Shown: one piece after another, positions 33,318 to 42,405 of the stretch | Position numbering within the stretch: position 1 is the first letter of the stretch | Layout of the letters: the number at the start of each line of letters is the position of its first letter | Translations under genes and position numbers: made by a program | NCBI RefSeq assembly: GCF_006440735.1 | Contig: NZ_VFUA01000046.1 | Coordinates: 1 to 46,415 of the forward strand | From: Mesorhizobium sp. B2-7-1 | Lineage (GTDB): Bacteria; Pseudomonadota; Alphaproteobacteria; Rhizobiales; Rhizobiaceae | Length of the DNA: 46,415 bases | Reading direction: 5' to 3' | The notes under the pieces: generated by a model | Database searches by the model: none | What the model saw: the letters and a program-made list of their open reading frames with translations, nothing else | What the model was told of the DNA's origin: nothing

Positions 33318-33585
33318 GGCCAGCTGACAACCCGCCTCGCGGTCGCCCGGACAGTCGAACTATCCACCGCGCTCGAAGCCAGCCATCCGACAGCGCACGA
33401 CCGGCGCCAGACAGTTGGTGCCGTTTGATGCGATCTGATGGAGTTGCTGATTGTTGGCGGCGGGGCGGCCTCTATCTTGATCTCCGGAAGGAATATGCGC
33501 CGTTCAAGAAGCGCGCGCTTCCACGCTTTTGTGCCGGTCCGGACGGACCCAGCACAGCGGACCGTCACAATGGGAGGAATAGGAC

Positions 33586-34593
33586 ATGTCGGTCAAAGTC
33601 TCGATGCAAAGCCTGCTTGTAGGGTCAATGCTGTCGCTGACGCTTGTCGGTCAGGCATGGGCGGCCGACCTGCCGGGCAAGAACCTGAAGATCGCCGTTG
33701 TGCTCAAGACGCTTGCCAATCCTTATTGGCTGGCCACGCAACAAGGCATCGAGGCAAAGGCAAAGGAGATCGACGCCGCCGTCACGGTTCAGGCTGGCAC
33801 CGATGAATCGGCCATCGATGAACAGACCAACATGGTCCAGACGATGGTCGGCCAGGATTTCAATTGCTTTATCGTGGCGCCGATCAGCAACAGCAACCTG
33901 ATCCAACCTCTTGTGACGGCGGCCAAGAAGAACATCCCGATCGTCGCCGGTGACGCGTTCGACGCCGACGCGCTCGCCGCCGCCGGTGTCAAGCTGGCGA
34001 CCTATGTCACCGTGCGCCATACCGACGCCGGCAAGGCCGTGGCCGAGGAAATGGTCAAGCGCCTCGGCGGCACCGGAAAGGTTGCGCTGATCGGCGGTCT
34101 GGCGGGTCATCCGGCCAGCATCCAGAGGCTGGAAGGATTTCGCTCCGGTGCCGGCGGCCTCGAAATCGTCCAGGAGCAGGCGGCCGATTGGGATCGCGAG
34201 AAGGCCTTGAACGCCGCCGATGCGATCCTTCGCGCCCACCCCGATCTGAAAGGTTTCTATGCCGCCAACGACGGCATGGCCTTGGGCGTCCAGCAGGCCG
34301 TCAACAATGCGGGCCTGGCCGGCAAGGTGCTGGTGTTCGGCACGGACGCCATCGACGACGCGCTCAATTCCATCGAAGCGGGACAGATGACTGGCACCGC
34401 GGCGCAGTTCCCCTACCTGATGGGCCAGATCGAGGTCGAAGCCTGCCTTGCGGCCTCGCAGGGCGCTGCAATCGACGCGACCACCGTTGCGCCGCAAGCG
34501 TTGATCACGTCCGAGAACATTGCCGCCGCCAAGGCCTCTTCGCCGCAACCATGGTTCGAATACTCCAGCCCGATTGCCAAGCTGATCAAGTAG
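33586..34593 (+). CDS. Sugar ABC transporter substrate-binding protein (RbsB/FrcB-like)
   Basis: This 335-residue periplasmic protein has a Sec signal (MQSLLVGSMLSLTLVGQAWA) and the type-1 sugar-binding fold: LKIAVVLKTLANPYWLATQQGIEAKA, NMVQTMVGQDFNCFIVAPI, AAKKNIPIVAGDAF, GFYAANDGMALGVQQAV and TDAIDDALNSIEAGQMTGTAAQ. GGGAGG about 11 nt before the ATG supports the start. It begins a four-gene rightward operon with a permease, an ATPase and a hydroxyacid dehydrogenase. The 268-bp gap before it shows no gene and probably contains the promoter. Confidence 0.93.
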   Translation: MSVKVSMQSLLVGSMLSLTLVGQAWAADLPGKNLKIAVVLKTLANPYWLATQQGIEAKAKEIDAAVTVQAGTDESAIDEQTNMVQTMVGQDFNCFIVAPISNSNLIQPLVTAAKKNIPIVAGDAFDADALAAAGVKLATYVTVRHTDAGKAVAEEMVKRLGGTGKVALIGGLAGHPASIQRLEGFRSGAGGLEIVQEQAADWDREKALNAADAILRAHPDLKGFYAANDGMALGVQQAVNNAGLAGKVLVFGTDAIDDALNSIEAGQMTGTAAQFPYLMGQIEVEACLAASQGAAIDATTVAPQALITSENIAAAKASSPQPWFEYSSPIAKLIK

Positions 34594-34602
34594 GCCGGGT
34601 AC

Positions 34603-35586
34603 GTGAGCTTGCAAGCACAAACAGAGACGGCCGGCCGGCCGGCGGTGAGCAGCATCGGGCGGGCTCTCAGGTCGAGCGGCGTGCTCGATTGGGCGATCGT
34701 CTTGGCGCTGCTGGTGCTCATGGCGGTCGGAGCCTTGGCTTCGCCGCTGTTCCTGACAGCTGGAAACGTCACCTCGATCCTCGTCGCCTGTTCGATTCTG
34801 GTCGTGGTGGCGATCGGCCAGACTTTCGTCATCATCACCGCCGGCATCGACCTTTCGGTCGGATCGCTGGTGCAGATATCCTGTGTGATGATCGGCATCT
34901 CGGTCACCCAGAAATGGGGCGTGCCGATCGGGATCGTCATGGCTCTCGTCACCAGCATGGTGTTCGGTATCATCAGCGGCGTCGTCATTTCGAAGGGCAA
35001 GATCAGCGATTTCATAGCGACGCTGGGGATGCTCAGCATCGCATCGGGCTGTGCGCTGGTGCTTTCGAATGGTCGGCCCGTTGGCGTTATTTCGCCGTTG
35101 CTGACCGGGTTGGCCAGCGGCAGCATAGGGCCGGTTCCCAACATAACGCTGCTCGCGGCCGCTGTCGCCGCCATTGCCCACCTGCTTCTGTTTCATACGC
35201 AACTGGGCACGCATCTGTTCGCGGTAGGCGGCAACCACGAAGGCAGCCGTAATCTCGGCCTCAAGGTCGCGAGGATCAAGATCACGGCTTTCGCCATCAG
35301 CGGCTTGCTCGCCGGCATCGCCGGCGTCATGCTCACCGCGCGCATCGGATCGGCCGAGCCCGCTATCGGCAGTTCGTATCTGCTGAACTCGATAGCGGCA
35401 TCGGTGCTGGGTGGAACGAGTCTCTTCGGCGGCCGTGGCACGATCATCGGTCCGGTGGTGGGCGCCCTCGTCCTGACCGCGCTCTTGAACCTGATGACCC
35501 TGCTTGGCGTCGGCGTTTTCTACCAGCCGATCGTCACAGGCATGGTCGTCATCTTGTTCGCCATCGCTTACCGGTTCCAAAAATGA
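34603..35586 (+). CDS. Sugar ABC transporter permease (RbsC/FrcC-like)
   Basis: This 327-residue inner-membrane protein has about eight hydrophobic helices and the family block TFVIITAGIDLSVGSL. Later come FAVGGNHEGSRNLGLKVARIKITAF and GSSYLLNSIAASVLGGTSLFGGRG. A GTG codon at 34603, nine nt after the binding-protein gene, is the start. Its stop overlaps the ATPase start (ATGA). Confidence 0.93.
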   Translation: MSLQAQTETAGRPAVSSIGRALRSSGVLDWAIVLALLVLMAVGALASPLFLTAGNVTSILVACSILVVVAIGQTFVIITAGIDLSVGSLVQISCVMIGISVTQKWGVPIGIVMALVTSMVFGIISGVVISKGKISDFIATLGMLSIASGCALVLSNGRPVGVISPLLTGLASGSIGPVPNITLLAAAVAAIAHLLLFHTQLGTHLFAVGGNHEGSRNLGLKVARIKITAFAISGLLAGIAGVMLTARIGSAEPAIGSSYLLNSIAASVLGGTSLFGGRGTIIGPVVGALVLTALLNLMTLLGVGVFYQPIVTGMVVILFAIAYRFQK

Positions 35587-36368
35587 CGATCGAACCTGCT
35601 TCGGATCATGGCGCGGCCGTAGCTCCGGTGGAGCGCAAGATGCTGGAAGTGCGGAATGTCCACAAGCATTTCGGCTCGGTCGTCGCGCTCGACGGCGTCA
35701 GCATTTCCGTCGAGGAAGGCAAGGTCGCTGCTATCGTAGGCGACAACGGCGCAGGAAAATCGACCCTGGTCAAGATACTGACCGGAGTACATCAACCGAC
35801 CTCCGGCGAGATATTCTTCGATGGCCAGCCGACGCTGCTGCGTAGTCCGGACGATGCAAGGCGGGCCGGTGTCGAGACGCTGTTCCAGGATTTGGCGCTC
35901 GTCGACGACCTGACGATCTGGCAGAATCTCTTCCTCGGCCGCGAACTTACCTGGGGTGGGCCGCTGCGGATCACTCGCAAGCGCGCCATGGCCGCTCAGG
36001 CGAGGACCATGCTGGCCGGCCTGCAGATCAACATACCGACCATCAACGCTCGCGTGCGTCAACTGTCCGGCGGCCAGCGTCAGGCTGTCGCGATCAGCCG
36101 TGCGGTAGGCTGGAACGCCAAGCTCACCATCATGGACGAGCCGACAGCCGCGCTTGGCGTGCGGGAACGGCTCGAAGTCGAGAGCCTTATCGACCGCCTG
36201 CGGCAACAGGGACGGACGTTCCTTCTGATCAGCCACAATTTCGATCAGGTGATGCGGCTGTCGAACGAAATATGGATCATGCGCAACGGCCACGTCGTTG
36301 GTCATCGCCGCACGAGCGAGACCTCGGGCGAGGAACTGGTGGCGTTGATCACCGGGGCAAAGTCGTGA
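35583..36368 (+). CDS. Sugar ABC transporter ATP-binding protein, single-domain (FrcA-like)
   Basis: This 261-residue ATPase has Walker A GDNGAGKS (53-60), ETLFQDLALVDDLTIWQNLFLGRE, signature LSGGQRQAV, Walker B LTIMDEPTAALGV and switch LISHNFD. It has one nucleotide-binding domain, unlike the double-domain RbsA, and so fits the fructose-type (FrcBCA) group of rhizobia. The ATGA overlap with the permease indicates coupling. Confidence 0.92.
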   Translation: MTIEPASDHGAAVAPVERKMLEVRNVHKHFGSVVALDGVSISVEEGKVAAIVGDNGAGKSTLVKILTGVHQPTSGEIFFDGQPTLLRSPDDARRAGVETLFQDLALVDDLTIWQNLFLGRELTWGGPLRITRKRAMAAQARTMLAGLQINIPTINARVRQLSGGQRQAVAISRAVGWNAKLTIMDEPTAALGVRERLEVESLIDRLRQQGRTFLLISHNFDQVMRLSNEIWIMRNGHVVGHRRTSETSGEELVALITGAKS

Positions 36369-36451
36369 GCCGCTGGCGGCAGGGTGCGCGCCAGCGCGGG
36401 ATGGTGCGCGAAGATCGCGTCAACTGTTGAATTCCAAGGGAGGATATCGAC

Positions 36452-37504
36452 ATGAACAAACCCGTTGCGGTGCTTGATCCACAATGGCGGCAGCTTGACG
36501 AATTGTTCACGCGGGCCGATCTGGAGCGGCTCGGCGGGCTCTGCGATCTTGTTTGGGCAAAGAACGAGCCCATGCCGGGTCATGTCTTGGATGAAAACCT
36601 TGCCGACATGACGTTCTATCTTTCTGCCTTGCCGACGCTCGATGCGGCTCAGATCAAGCGCGCGGCCAAACTCAAGGCAGTGATAGAGCTTTATGGCGCC
36701 TTTCCCGACACCATTGATTACGGCGCCTGCTTCGATCGCGGCATCGAAGTACTGGCAACCGGTCCGGGTATGCGTGGCTCAGTCGCCGAGATGGCGGTGG
36801 CCATGGCGCTCTCCGGAGCGCGAGGGCTGGTGGAAGAACACGAGCTGTTTCGCACCGGCGGCGAGCACTGGCTCAATGACAATCCGGCAACCGACTTCAC
36901 CCTGTTCGAACAGACGATCGGGTTCGTCGGCTTCGGCGCCATTGCCAAGGAATGCAGCCGGCTCCTGGCGCCGTTCTCGCCAAAGATCTCCGCCTATGAC
37001 CCCTGGCTCGACCCCTCGGTCGCCAAGCAATTTGGCGTCAGGCTCGTGTCTCTGGAAGAGGTCGCAAGCAGCAGTCGCGTGCTGTTCGTGACGGCGGCGC
37101 CGACCAGGACCAACAAGGGTCTCGTCGACGCGGCGACCATCGCCAGGCTTCAGCGCAACGCATTGCTCGTCCTTGTCAGTCGCGCGCACCTCATCGATTT
37201 CGATGCCCTGGTCGAGGCGGTACGGGCAAGGCGTATCCGCGCCGCGATAGATGTGTTCCCGGTTGAGCCGCTGGCGGCGGATCATCCCTTGCGCGGCATG
37301 CCCAACGTCATCCTTTCGCCGCATCGCGCCGCGGCTGTGTCTGGCGGCCGGCAACTCATGGGCCGCCTGATCGTTGAAGACATTGCGCGGATGGTCGACG
37401 GCAAACCGCCGGCCGACCTTCAGCGCGCCCGCCGGGAGCATGTGATGGACCTGGCGGGTGTGCAGCACTCGAAGAAGCTGGAAAGCATGGCGCTGGACCG
37501 CTGA
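36452..37504 (+). CDS. D-2-hydroxyacid dehydrogenase (SerA-like)
   Basis: This 350-residue enzyme has the NAD-binding motif GFVGFGAIAKE (160-165 region) and the catalytic triad R244 (VSRAHLIDF), E272 (DVFPVEPL) and H291 (LSPHRAA). Start ATG 36452 has GGGAGG about 10 nt upstream. It lies 83 nt downstream of the sugar transporter ATPase on the same strand. It probably oxidises or reduces a hydroxyacid derived from the imported sugar or sugar acid. It converges with another hydroxyacid dehydrogenase gene 30 nt away. Confidence 0.92.
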   Translation: MNKPVAVLDPQWRQLDELFTRADLERLGGLCDLVWAKNEPMPGHVLDENLADMTFYLSALPTLDAAQIKRAAKLKAVIELYGAFPDTIDYGACFDRGIEVLATGPGMRGSVAEMAVAMALSGARGLVEEHELFRTGGEHWLNDNPATDFTLFEQTIGFVGFGAIAKECSRLLAPFSPKISAYDPWLDPSVAKQFGVRLVSLEEVASSSRVLFVTAAPTRTNKGLVDAATIARLQRNALLVLVSRAHLIDFDALVEAVRARRIRAAIDVFPVEPLAADHPLRGMPNVILSPHRAAAVSGGRQLMGRLIVEDIARMVDGKPPADLQRARREHVMDLAGVQHSKKLESMALDR

Positions 37505-37534
37505 CGTCTGGAGCGGTGCACCGTTTGGGGTGGT

Positions 37535-38476
37535 TCAATAACCCGCTTCGCGGTCGACCAGGTTTTCGAGCTTTTCGCCGCGCTCGAAGGCGGCCATCTG
37601 GCGCAGCATGATCGGCACAAGATGGGCGGGATCCGACGTCGCCGCCGCATGCGGCGTGACGAACACTTTCGGATGGCTCCACAACGGGCTGGTCTTCGGC
37701 AGCGGCTCGACTTCGAACACGTCGAGGCTCGCTTCCTTCAGCGTGCCGTCGTCCAGCGCGCGCACGATGTCGGCGTCCTTTTGCAGGCGTCCGCGACCGG
37801 CATTGATCAGCACGGCGCCACCGAGGCCGTTGCGCCGGCGCAATTCCTTGAGCAGCCCGTAATTGACGATGCCGCGGGTTTGCGGCGTCAGCGGCAAGAG
37901 CACGACCAGGATGTCGGTGGCGTTGAGGAACGGGATCAGCCCCGCCTCGCCGCAATAGGTCGAAACGCCCTGCATCGGCCGCTCGCTACGCGACCAGCCG
38001 TTGACGGCGAAGCCGAGCGACAACAGCGCCGAAGCCGCGGCGCGGCCAAGACTGCCAAGCCCCATGATGCCGACGGAGATGTCCCCGGCCACCCGTTGCG
38101 GCGGCTCGTGCCAGATCTTCTTTTGCTGCTGGCCCCGGTAAAGCGAGGCCTGGCGATGGTGGTCGAGCACGCGCCAGACGACATATTCGACCATGTGCTG
38201 GGTGAGATTGTCGGCGACGATCTTGGCGATCGGCACGTCGGGCAGGCCGGGATCGGCAAAGACATGGTCGACGCCGGCGCCGATCGAAAAAATGGCACGC
38301 AGATTGGGCAGCGACTTGAGAAGGTTGGGCTTCTGCTTCCACACCACCGCATAGGTGATCGACGGATCGTTGGCGCCGTTCGGCTCCAGCACGACCTCGC
38401 GCTCGGCCGAGAGCAATTCATGCCAGCGCTGCGGGTGGATGCCCGTGAGGGCAAGCAGGATTTTGCCTTTTTCCAT
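37535..38476 (-). CDS. ghrA: Glyoxylate/hydroxypyruvate reductase A
   Basis: This 313-residue enzyme matches GhrA throughout: KILLALTGIHPQRWHELLSAEREVVLEP, GAGVDHVFADP, YVVWRVLDHHRQASLYR, the NAD(P) motif GLGSLG (139-144), LINAGRGRLQKDADIV, DVFEVEPLP and TPHAA. It reduces glyoxylate and hydroxypyruvate with NADPH. ATG 38476 is preferred since the protein fold begins there; a GTG at 38524 would overlap yejF by 8 nt and give 16 more residues. It lies at the end of the Yej operon. Confidence 0.92.
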   Translation of the reverse strand: MEKGKILLALTGIHPQRWHELLSAEREVVLEPNGANDPSITYAVVWKQKPNLLKSLPNLRAIFSIGAGVDHVFADPGLPDVPIAKIVADNLTQHMVEYVVWRVLDHHRQASLYRGQQQKKIWHEPPQRVAGDISVGIMGLGSLGRAAASALLSLGFAVNGWSRSERPMQGVSTYCGEAGLIPFLNATDILVVLLPLTPQTRGIVNYGLLKELRRRNGLGGAVLINAGRGRLQKDADIVRALDDGTLKEASLDVFEVEPLPKTSPLWSHPKVFVTPHAAATSDPAHLVPIMLRQMAAFERGEKLENLVDREAGY

Positions 38477-38516
38477 TCTCGGATTTTTCTTCCCTGTTTT
38501 GCCAGTGCGGTTGCTG

Positions 38517-40145
38517 TTACTCACTGACCACGCCGGTCGGTGCGGTCTCGATCTTGAAGGCCGCCGCCATCAGCGCCCGCGTATAGTCGGTTTGCGGGCT
38601 GCTGAAAATCTGCTCGGAAGGTCCCGCCTCGACGATCTGGCCATTGCGCATGACGATGACGTCATTGGCAAGGGCACGGACGACTTTGAGGTCGTGGCTG
38701 ATGAAGAGGTAGGCGAGATTGTGCTTGGCCTGCAGGCCGCGCAAGAGGTCGACCACCTGCGCCTGCACGCTCATGTCCAGCGCCGAGGTCGGCTCGTCGA
38801 GCATGACGAAGCGCGGATTGAGCACCATGGCGCGGGCGATGGCGACGCGCTGGCGCTGGCCTCCGGAAAACTCGTGCGGGTAGCGGTGGCGCGTTTCGGG
38901 GTCGAGGCCGACCTCCTTCAGCACGGCGACCACCTTGTCGTCGCGCTCGTCGGCCGAGAGCTTCGGCTCGTGGATCTTCAGCCCTTCCTCGATGATCTCG
39001 GAGACCGACAGGCGCGGGCTGAGCGATCCGAACGGATCCTGGAACACGATCTGCAATTCGCGCCGCAGCGGCCGCATGGCGCTGAAGGAGAGCTGGTTGA
39101 TGTCGCGTCCGTTGAAATTGATCGTGCCGGTCGAGGAGATCATCCGGGCGAGCGCCAGCCCGAGCGTCGTCTTGCCCGAGCCGGATTCGCCGACGACGCC
39201 GAGCGTCTGGCCGGCGCGCACGGTGACGTCGATGCCGTCGACCGCCTTCACGTGGTCGACGGTCTTGCGGAAGAAGCCGCGTTTGATCGGGAACCAGACC
39301 TTGATGTCCTTGCCGGTCATGACGGATTTGGCGCCCGGGTCGGCGGTGGGCGGCTTGCCCTTCGGTTCGGCTGCCAGCAGATGCTTGGTGTAGTCGTGCC
39401 GCGGGTTGGCGAATATCTCTTTGGTCGGGCCGCTCTCGACGATCTTGCCCTTGGTCATGACGCAGACGCGGTCGGCGATCCTGCGCACGATGCCGAGATC
39501 ATGCGTGATGAACAGCAGCGACATGCCCTTGCGGCTTTTCAGCTTGGCGAGCAGCTCGAGGATCTGCGCCTGCACGGTGACGTCGAGAGCGGTCGTCGGC
39601 TCGTCGGCGATCAGAAGCTCCGGCTCGTTGGCCAGCGCCATGGCGATCATGACGCGCTGGCGCTGGCCGCCGGAGAGCTGGTGCGGATAGGCGTCGAGGC
39701 GCTTTTGCGGATCGCGGATGCCGACTTCGTTGAGCAGCTCCAGCGTGCGCGCGCGGGCCGGAGCATCGCGCATGCCCTGGTGCAGTTGCAACACCTCGAC
39801 GATCTGCTGCTCGATCGTGTGCAGCGGGTTGAGCGAGGTCATCGGCTCCTGGAAGATCATGGTGATCTTGTTGCCGCGCACGCCGCGCAAAGCCTTCTCG
39901 TTCATGGCGAGCAGGTCGGCGCCGCCGAACAGGATTTTGCCCGAGGGGTGGCTGGCGGCGGGATAGGGCAGGAGCTTCAGCACCGACAGCGCCGATACCG
40001 ATTTGCCGGAGCCGGATTCGCCAACCAGGGCAACCGTCTCGCCCTTGGCGATGTCGAATGAGACATGGTCGACGGCGATCGATTGCTTGCCGCCCTGCGC
40101 GAAGGCGACGCTCAGATCTTGGACGGACAGCAGGGCTTCGCTCAT
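38517..40145 (-). CDS. yejF: Microcin C/peptide ABC transporter ATP-binding protein YejF (double ATPase)
   Basis: This 542-residue protein has two complete ABC ATPase domains. The first has Walker A GESGSGKS (42-49), IFQEPMTSLNPLH, LSGGQRQRV and LLIADEPTTALD. The second, from about residue 290, has VVGESGSGKTTLG, IVFQDPFGSLSPRL, FSGGQRQRV and FVMLDEPTSALD. Its start overlaps the YejE stop (ATGA). Translation from 40661 in this frame would lie in YejE and is rejected. It powers YejBE. Confidence 0.94.
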   Translation of the reverse strand: MSEALLSVQDLSVAFAQGGKQSIAVDHVSFDIAKGETVALVGESGSGKSVSALSVLKLLPYPAASHPSGKILFGGADLLAMNEKALRGVRGNKITMIFQEPMTSLNPLHTIEQQIVEVLQLHQGMRDAPARARTLELLNEVGIRDPQKRLDAYPHQLSGGQRQRVMIAMALANEPELLIADEPTTALDVTVQAQILELLAKLKSRKGMSLLFITHDLGIVRRIADRVCVMTKGKIVESGPTKEIFANPRHDYTKHLLAAEPKGKPPTADPGAKSVMTGKDIKVWFPIKRGFFRKTVDHVKAVDGIDVTVRAGQTLGVVGESGSGKTTLGLALARMISSTGTINFNGRDINQLSFSAMRPLRRELQIVFQDPFGSLSPRLSVSEIIEEGLKIHEPKLSADERDDKVVAVLKEVGLDPETRHRYPHEFSGGQRQRVAIARAMVLNPRFVMLDEPTSALDMSVQAQVVDLLRGLQAKHNLAYLFISHDLKVVRALANDVIVMRNGQIVEAGPSEQIFSSPQTDYTRALMAAAFKIETAPTGVVSE

Positions 40146-41281
40146 TTGAACGTCTTGCGCGGATCGAAGGCGTCGCGTGTCGCCTCGCCGATGAAGACCA
40201 GCAGGGACAGCATCAGCGAAATCACGATGAAGCCGGAAATGCCGAGCCACGGGGCGTTGAGGTTGCGCTGCGCCTGTTTCAGCAGTTCGCCGAGCGAGGC
40301 CGAGCCGGGCGGCAGGCCGAAGCCGAGATAGTCGAGTGAGGTCAGCGTCGAGATCGAGCCTGAGAGCAGGAAGGGCAGGAAGGTCAGCGTCGCCACCATG
40401 GCGTTCGGCAACAGGTGCCGGAACATGATGGTGAGGTTGGGCACGCCGAGCGCCCGCGCCGCGTTGACATATTCGAAGTTGCGGGCGCGCAGGAACTCGG
40501 CCCGCACCACGCCGACCAGCGCCACCCAGGAGAACAGCAGCATCAGGCCGAGCAGGATGAAGAAGCCGGGCGGCAGGATGGCCGAGACGATAAGCAGGAG
40601 GTAGAGCACCGGGATCGCCGACCAGATTTCGATGAAGCGCTGGAAGAGCAGGTCGGTCCAACCGCCGAAATAGCCTTGCACCGCGCCGGCCGCGACGCCG
40701 ATCAGCGATGAGCCGAGCGTCAGGATCAGGCCGAACAGAACCGAGATGCGGAAGCCGTAGAGCACGCGCGCCAGCACATCGCGCGCCTGGTCGTCCGTGC
40801 CCAGCCAGTTCCAGTTGCCGATGGCGCAGTTCTCGTCGGCCTCACCCTTCGGATACTGGCTGCAACGCTTGCTCTTGTCGTAAAGCCAGGATGGTTTTGC
40901 CGGCGCCGGTTCCGGAATGGCGTTGTTGACCGTCTGGTAGGAATAACGGACCGGCGGCCAGATCATCCAGCCATTGGAGTTGATCTCGTCCTGGATCACG
41001 GGATCGCGATAGTCGGTGACGGCATAAAAGCCGCCGAACTTCTCCTCCGGATAGGCGACCAGGACCGGAAACAGGATCTCGCCCTTGTATGAGGCGATGA
41101 TCGGCTTGTCGTTGGCGATCAGCTCGGAAAACAGCGACAGCACGAACAGCAGCAGGAAGATCCAGAGCGACCAGTAACCGCGCCGGTTGGCCTTGAAATT
41201 CTGCAACCGCCTCTGGTTGAGCGGCGACAGAAATGGCCTGCGGGGCCGCGCCGGCGCGCTTTCGATCGCGGCCTCGGCCAT
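40142..41281 (-). CDS. yejE: Peptide ABC transporter permease YejE
   Basis: This 379-residue membrane protein has the long N-terminal periplasmic insertion typical of YejE (after LWIFLLLFVLSLFSELIANDKPI, through GGFYAVTDYRDPVIQDEINSNGW, to NWNWLGTDDQARDVLARVLYG). Five more helices follow, with the EAA loop YVNAARALGVPNLTIMFRHLLPN. ATG 41281 overlaps the YejB stop by one base. It forms the channel with YejB. Confidence 0.93.
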   Translation of the reverse strand: MAEAAIESAPARPRRPFLSPLNQRRLQNFKANRRGYWSLWIFLLLFVLSLFSELIANDKPIIASYKGEILFPVLVAYPEEKFGGFYAVTDYRDPVIQDEINSNGWMIWPPVRYSYQTVNNAIPEPAPAKPSWLYDKSKRCSQYPKGEADENCAIGNWNWLGTDDQARDVLARVLYGFRISVLFGLILTLGSSLIGVAAGAVQGYFGGWTDLLFQRFIEIWSAIPVLYLLLIVSAILPPGFFILLGLMLLFSWVALVGVVRAEFLRARNFEYVNAARALGVPNLTIMFRHLLPNAMVATLTFLPFLLSGSISTLTSLDYLGFGLPPGSASLGELLKQAQRNLNAPWLGISGFIVISLMLSLLVFIGEATRDAFDPRKTFK

Positions 41282-42375
41282 CAGATGTCTCTCCGCTCGA
41301 AGTCGATGCGCGGATCGACCCAGGTGTAGATGAGGTCGGACAGAAGGCCGACGAACAGCCCAAGCAGCGAGAAGATGTAGAGCGTGGCGAACACCACCGG
41401 ATAGTCGCGGTCGATCACCGACTTGAAGCCGAGCAGGCCGAGGCCGTCGAGCGAGAAGATGTTCTCGATCAGCAGCGAGCCGGTGAAGAAGGCCGAGATG
41501 AAGGCGCCGGGAAAACCGGCGATCACGATCAGCATGGCGTTGCGGAAGACGTGACCGTACAGCACCTTGCGCTCCGACAGGCCCTTGGCGCGCGCCGTCA
41601 CGACATATTGCTTGCGAATTTCCTCGAGGAACGAGTTCTTGGTCAGCAGGGTGGTCGTCGCGAAAGCCGAGAGCACGAGCGCCGTCAGCGGCAGCGTCAT
41701 GTGCCAGACATAGTCGGCGATCTTGCCCGGCCAGGACAGTTGGTCCCAATTGTCCGAAACGATGCCGCGCAGCGGAAACCAGTCCCAGAACGAACCGCCC
41801 GCGAACAGCACCATGAGCATGATGCCGAACAGGAAGCCGGGAATGGCATAGCCGACGATGACGACGCCGCTGGTCCATACGTCGAAGGTCGAGCCATCCT
41901 TCACCGCCTTGCGGATGCCGAGCGGGATCGAGATCAGGTAGGACAGAAGCGTGATCCACAGGCCGATGGAGATGGAAACGGGCATCTTCTCCAGGATCAG
42001 GTTCAGCACCGAGATATCGCGGAAATAGCTGTCGCCGAAATCGAAGCGGCTATAGTTCCACAGCATCATGCCGAAGCGTTCGAGCGGCGGCTTGTCGAAG
42101 CCGAACTGCTTTTCCAGCTTCTTGATGAACTCGGGATCGAGTCCCTGCGCGCCGCGATATTTCGAGCCGACATCGCCGGCAACGTCGAAATTGCTGCCGC
42201 CGGCGTCGCCGCCGCCGCTGCCGAGACGATCGTTGCCGCCCTGGTTGGTCAGCCTGGCGATCACCTGCTCGACCGGACCGCCAGGCGCGAACTGAATGAC
42301 CGCGAAGGAAATCGCCATGATGCCGAACAGCGTCGGGATCATGAGAAGAATGCGGCGCAGAATATAGGCGCCCAT
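41281..42375 (-). CDS. yejB: Peptide ABC transporter permease YejB
   Basis: This 364-residue membrane protein begins MGAYILRRILLMIPTLFGIM and has the RFGMMLWNYSRFDFGDSYFRD segment characteristic of YejB. The EAA loop is YVVTARAKGLSERKVLYGHVFRN. A Gly/Asn/Asp-rich insertion (NQGGNDRLGSGGGDAGGSN) lies in the periplasmic domain. It starts 30 nt downstream of the second binding-protein gene. Confidence 0.93.
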   Translation of the reverse strand: MGAYILRRILLMIPTLFGIMAISFAVIQFAPGGPVEQVIARLTNQGGNDRLGSGGGDAGGSNFDVAGDVGSKYRGAQGLDPEFIKKLEKQFGFDKPPLERFGMMLWNYSRFDFGDSYFRDISVLNLILEKMPVSISIGLWITLLSYLISIPLGIRKAVKDGSTFDVWTSGVVIVGYAIPGFLFGIMLMVLFAGGSFWDWFPLRGIVSDNWDQLSWPGKIADYVWHMTLPLTALVLSAFATTTLLTKNSFLEEIRKQYVVTARAKGLSERKVLYGHVFRNAMLIVIAGFPGAFISAFFTGSLLIENIFSLDGLGLLGFKSVIDRDYPVVFATLYIFSLLGLFVGLLSDLIYTWVDPRIDFERRDI

Positions 42376-42405
42376 CAGGCAGCCGGTCCCGCGCGAACGT
42401 TCATG

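Noticed and set aside
33318..33585. A coding frame from 33438 overlapping the sugar-binding protein start
   Set aside because: It runs out of frame into the binding-protein gene, has no RBS and looks like a shadow; the gap more likely holds the promoter.
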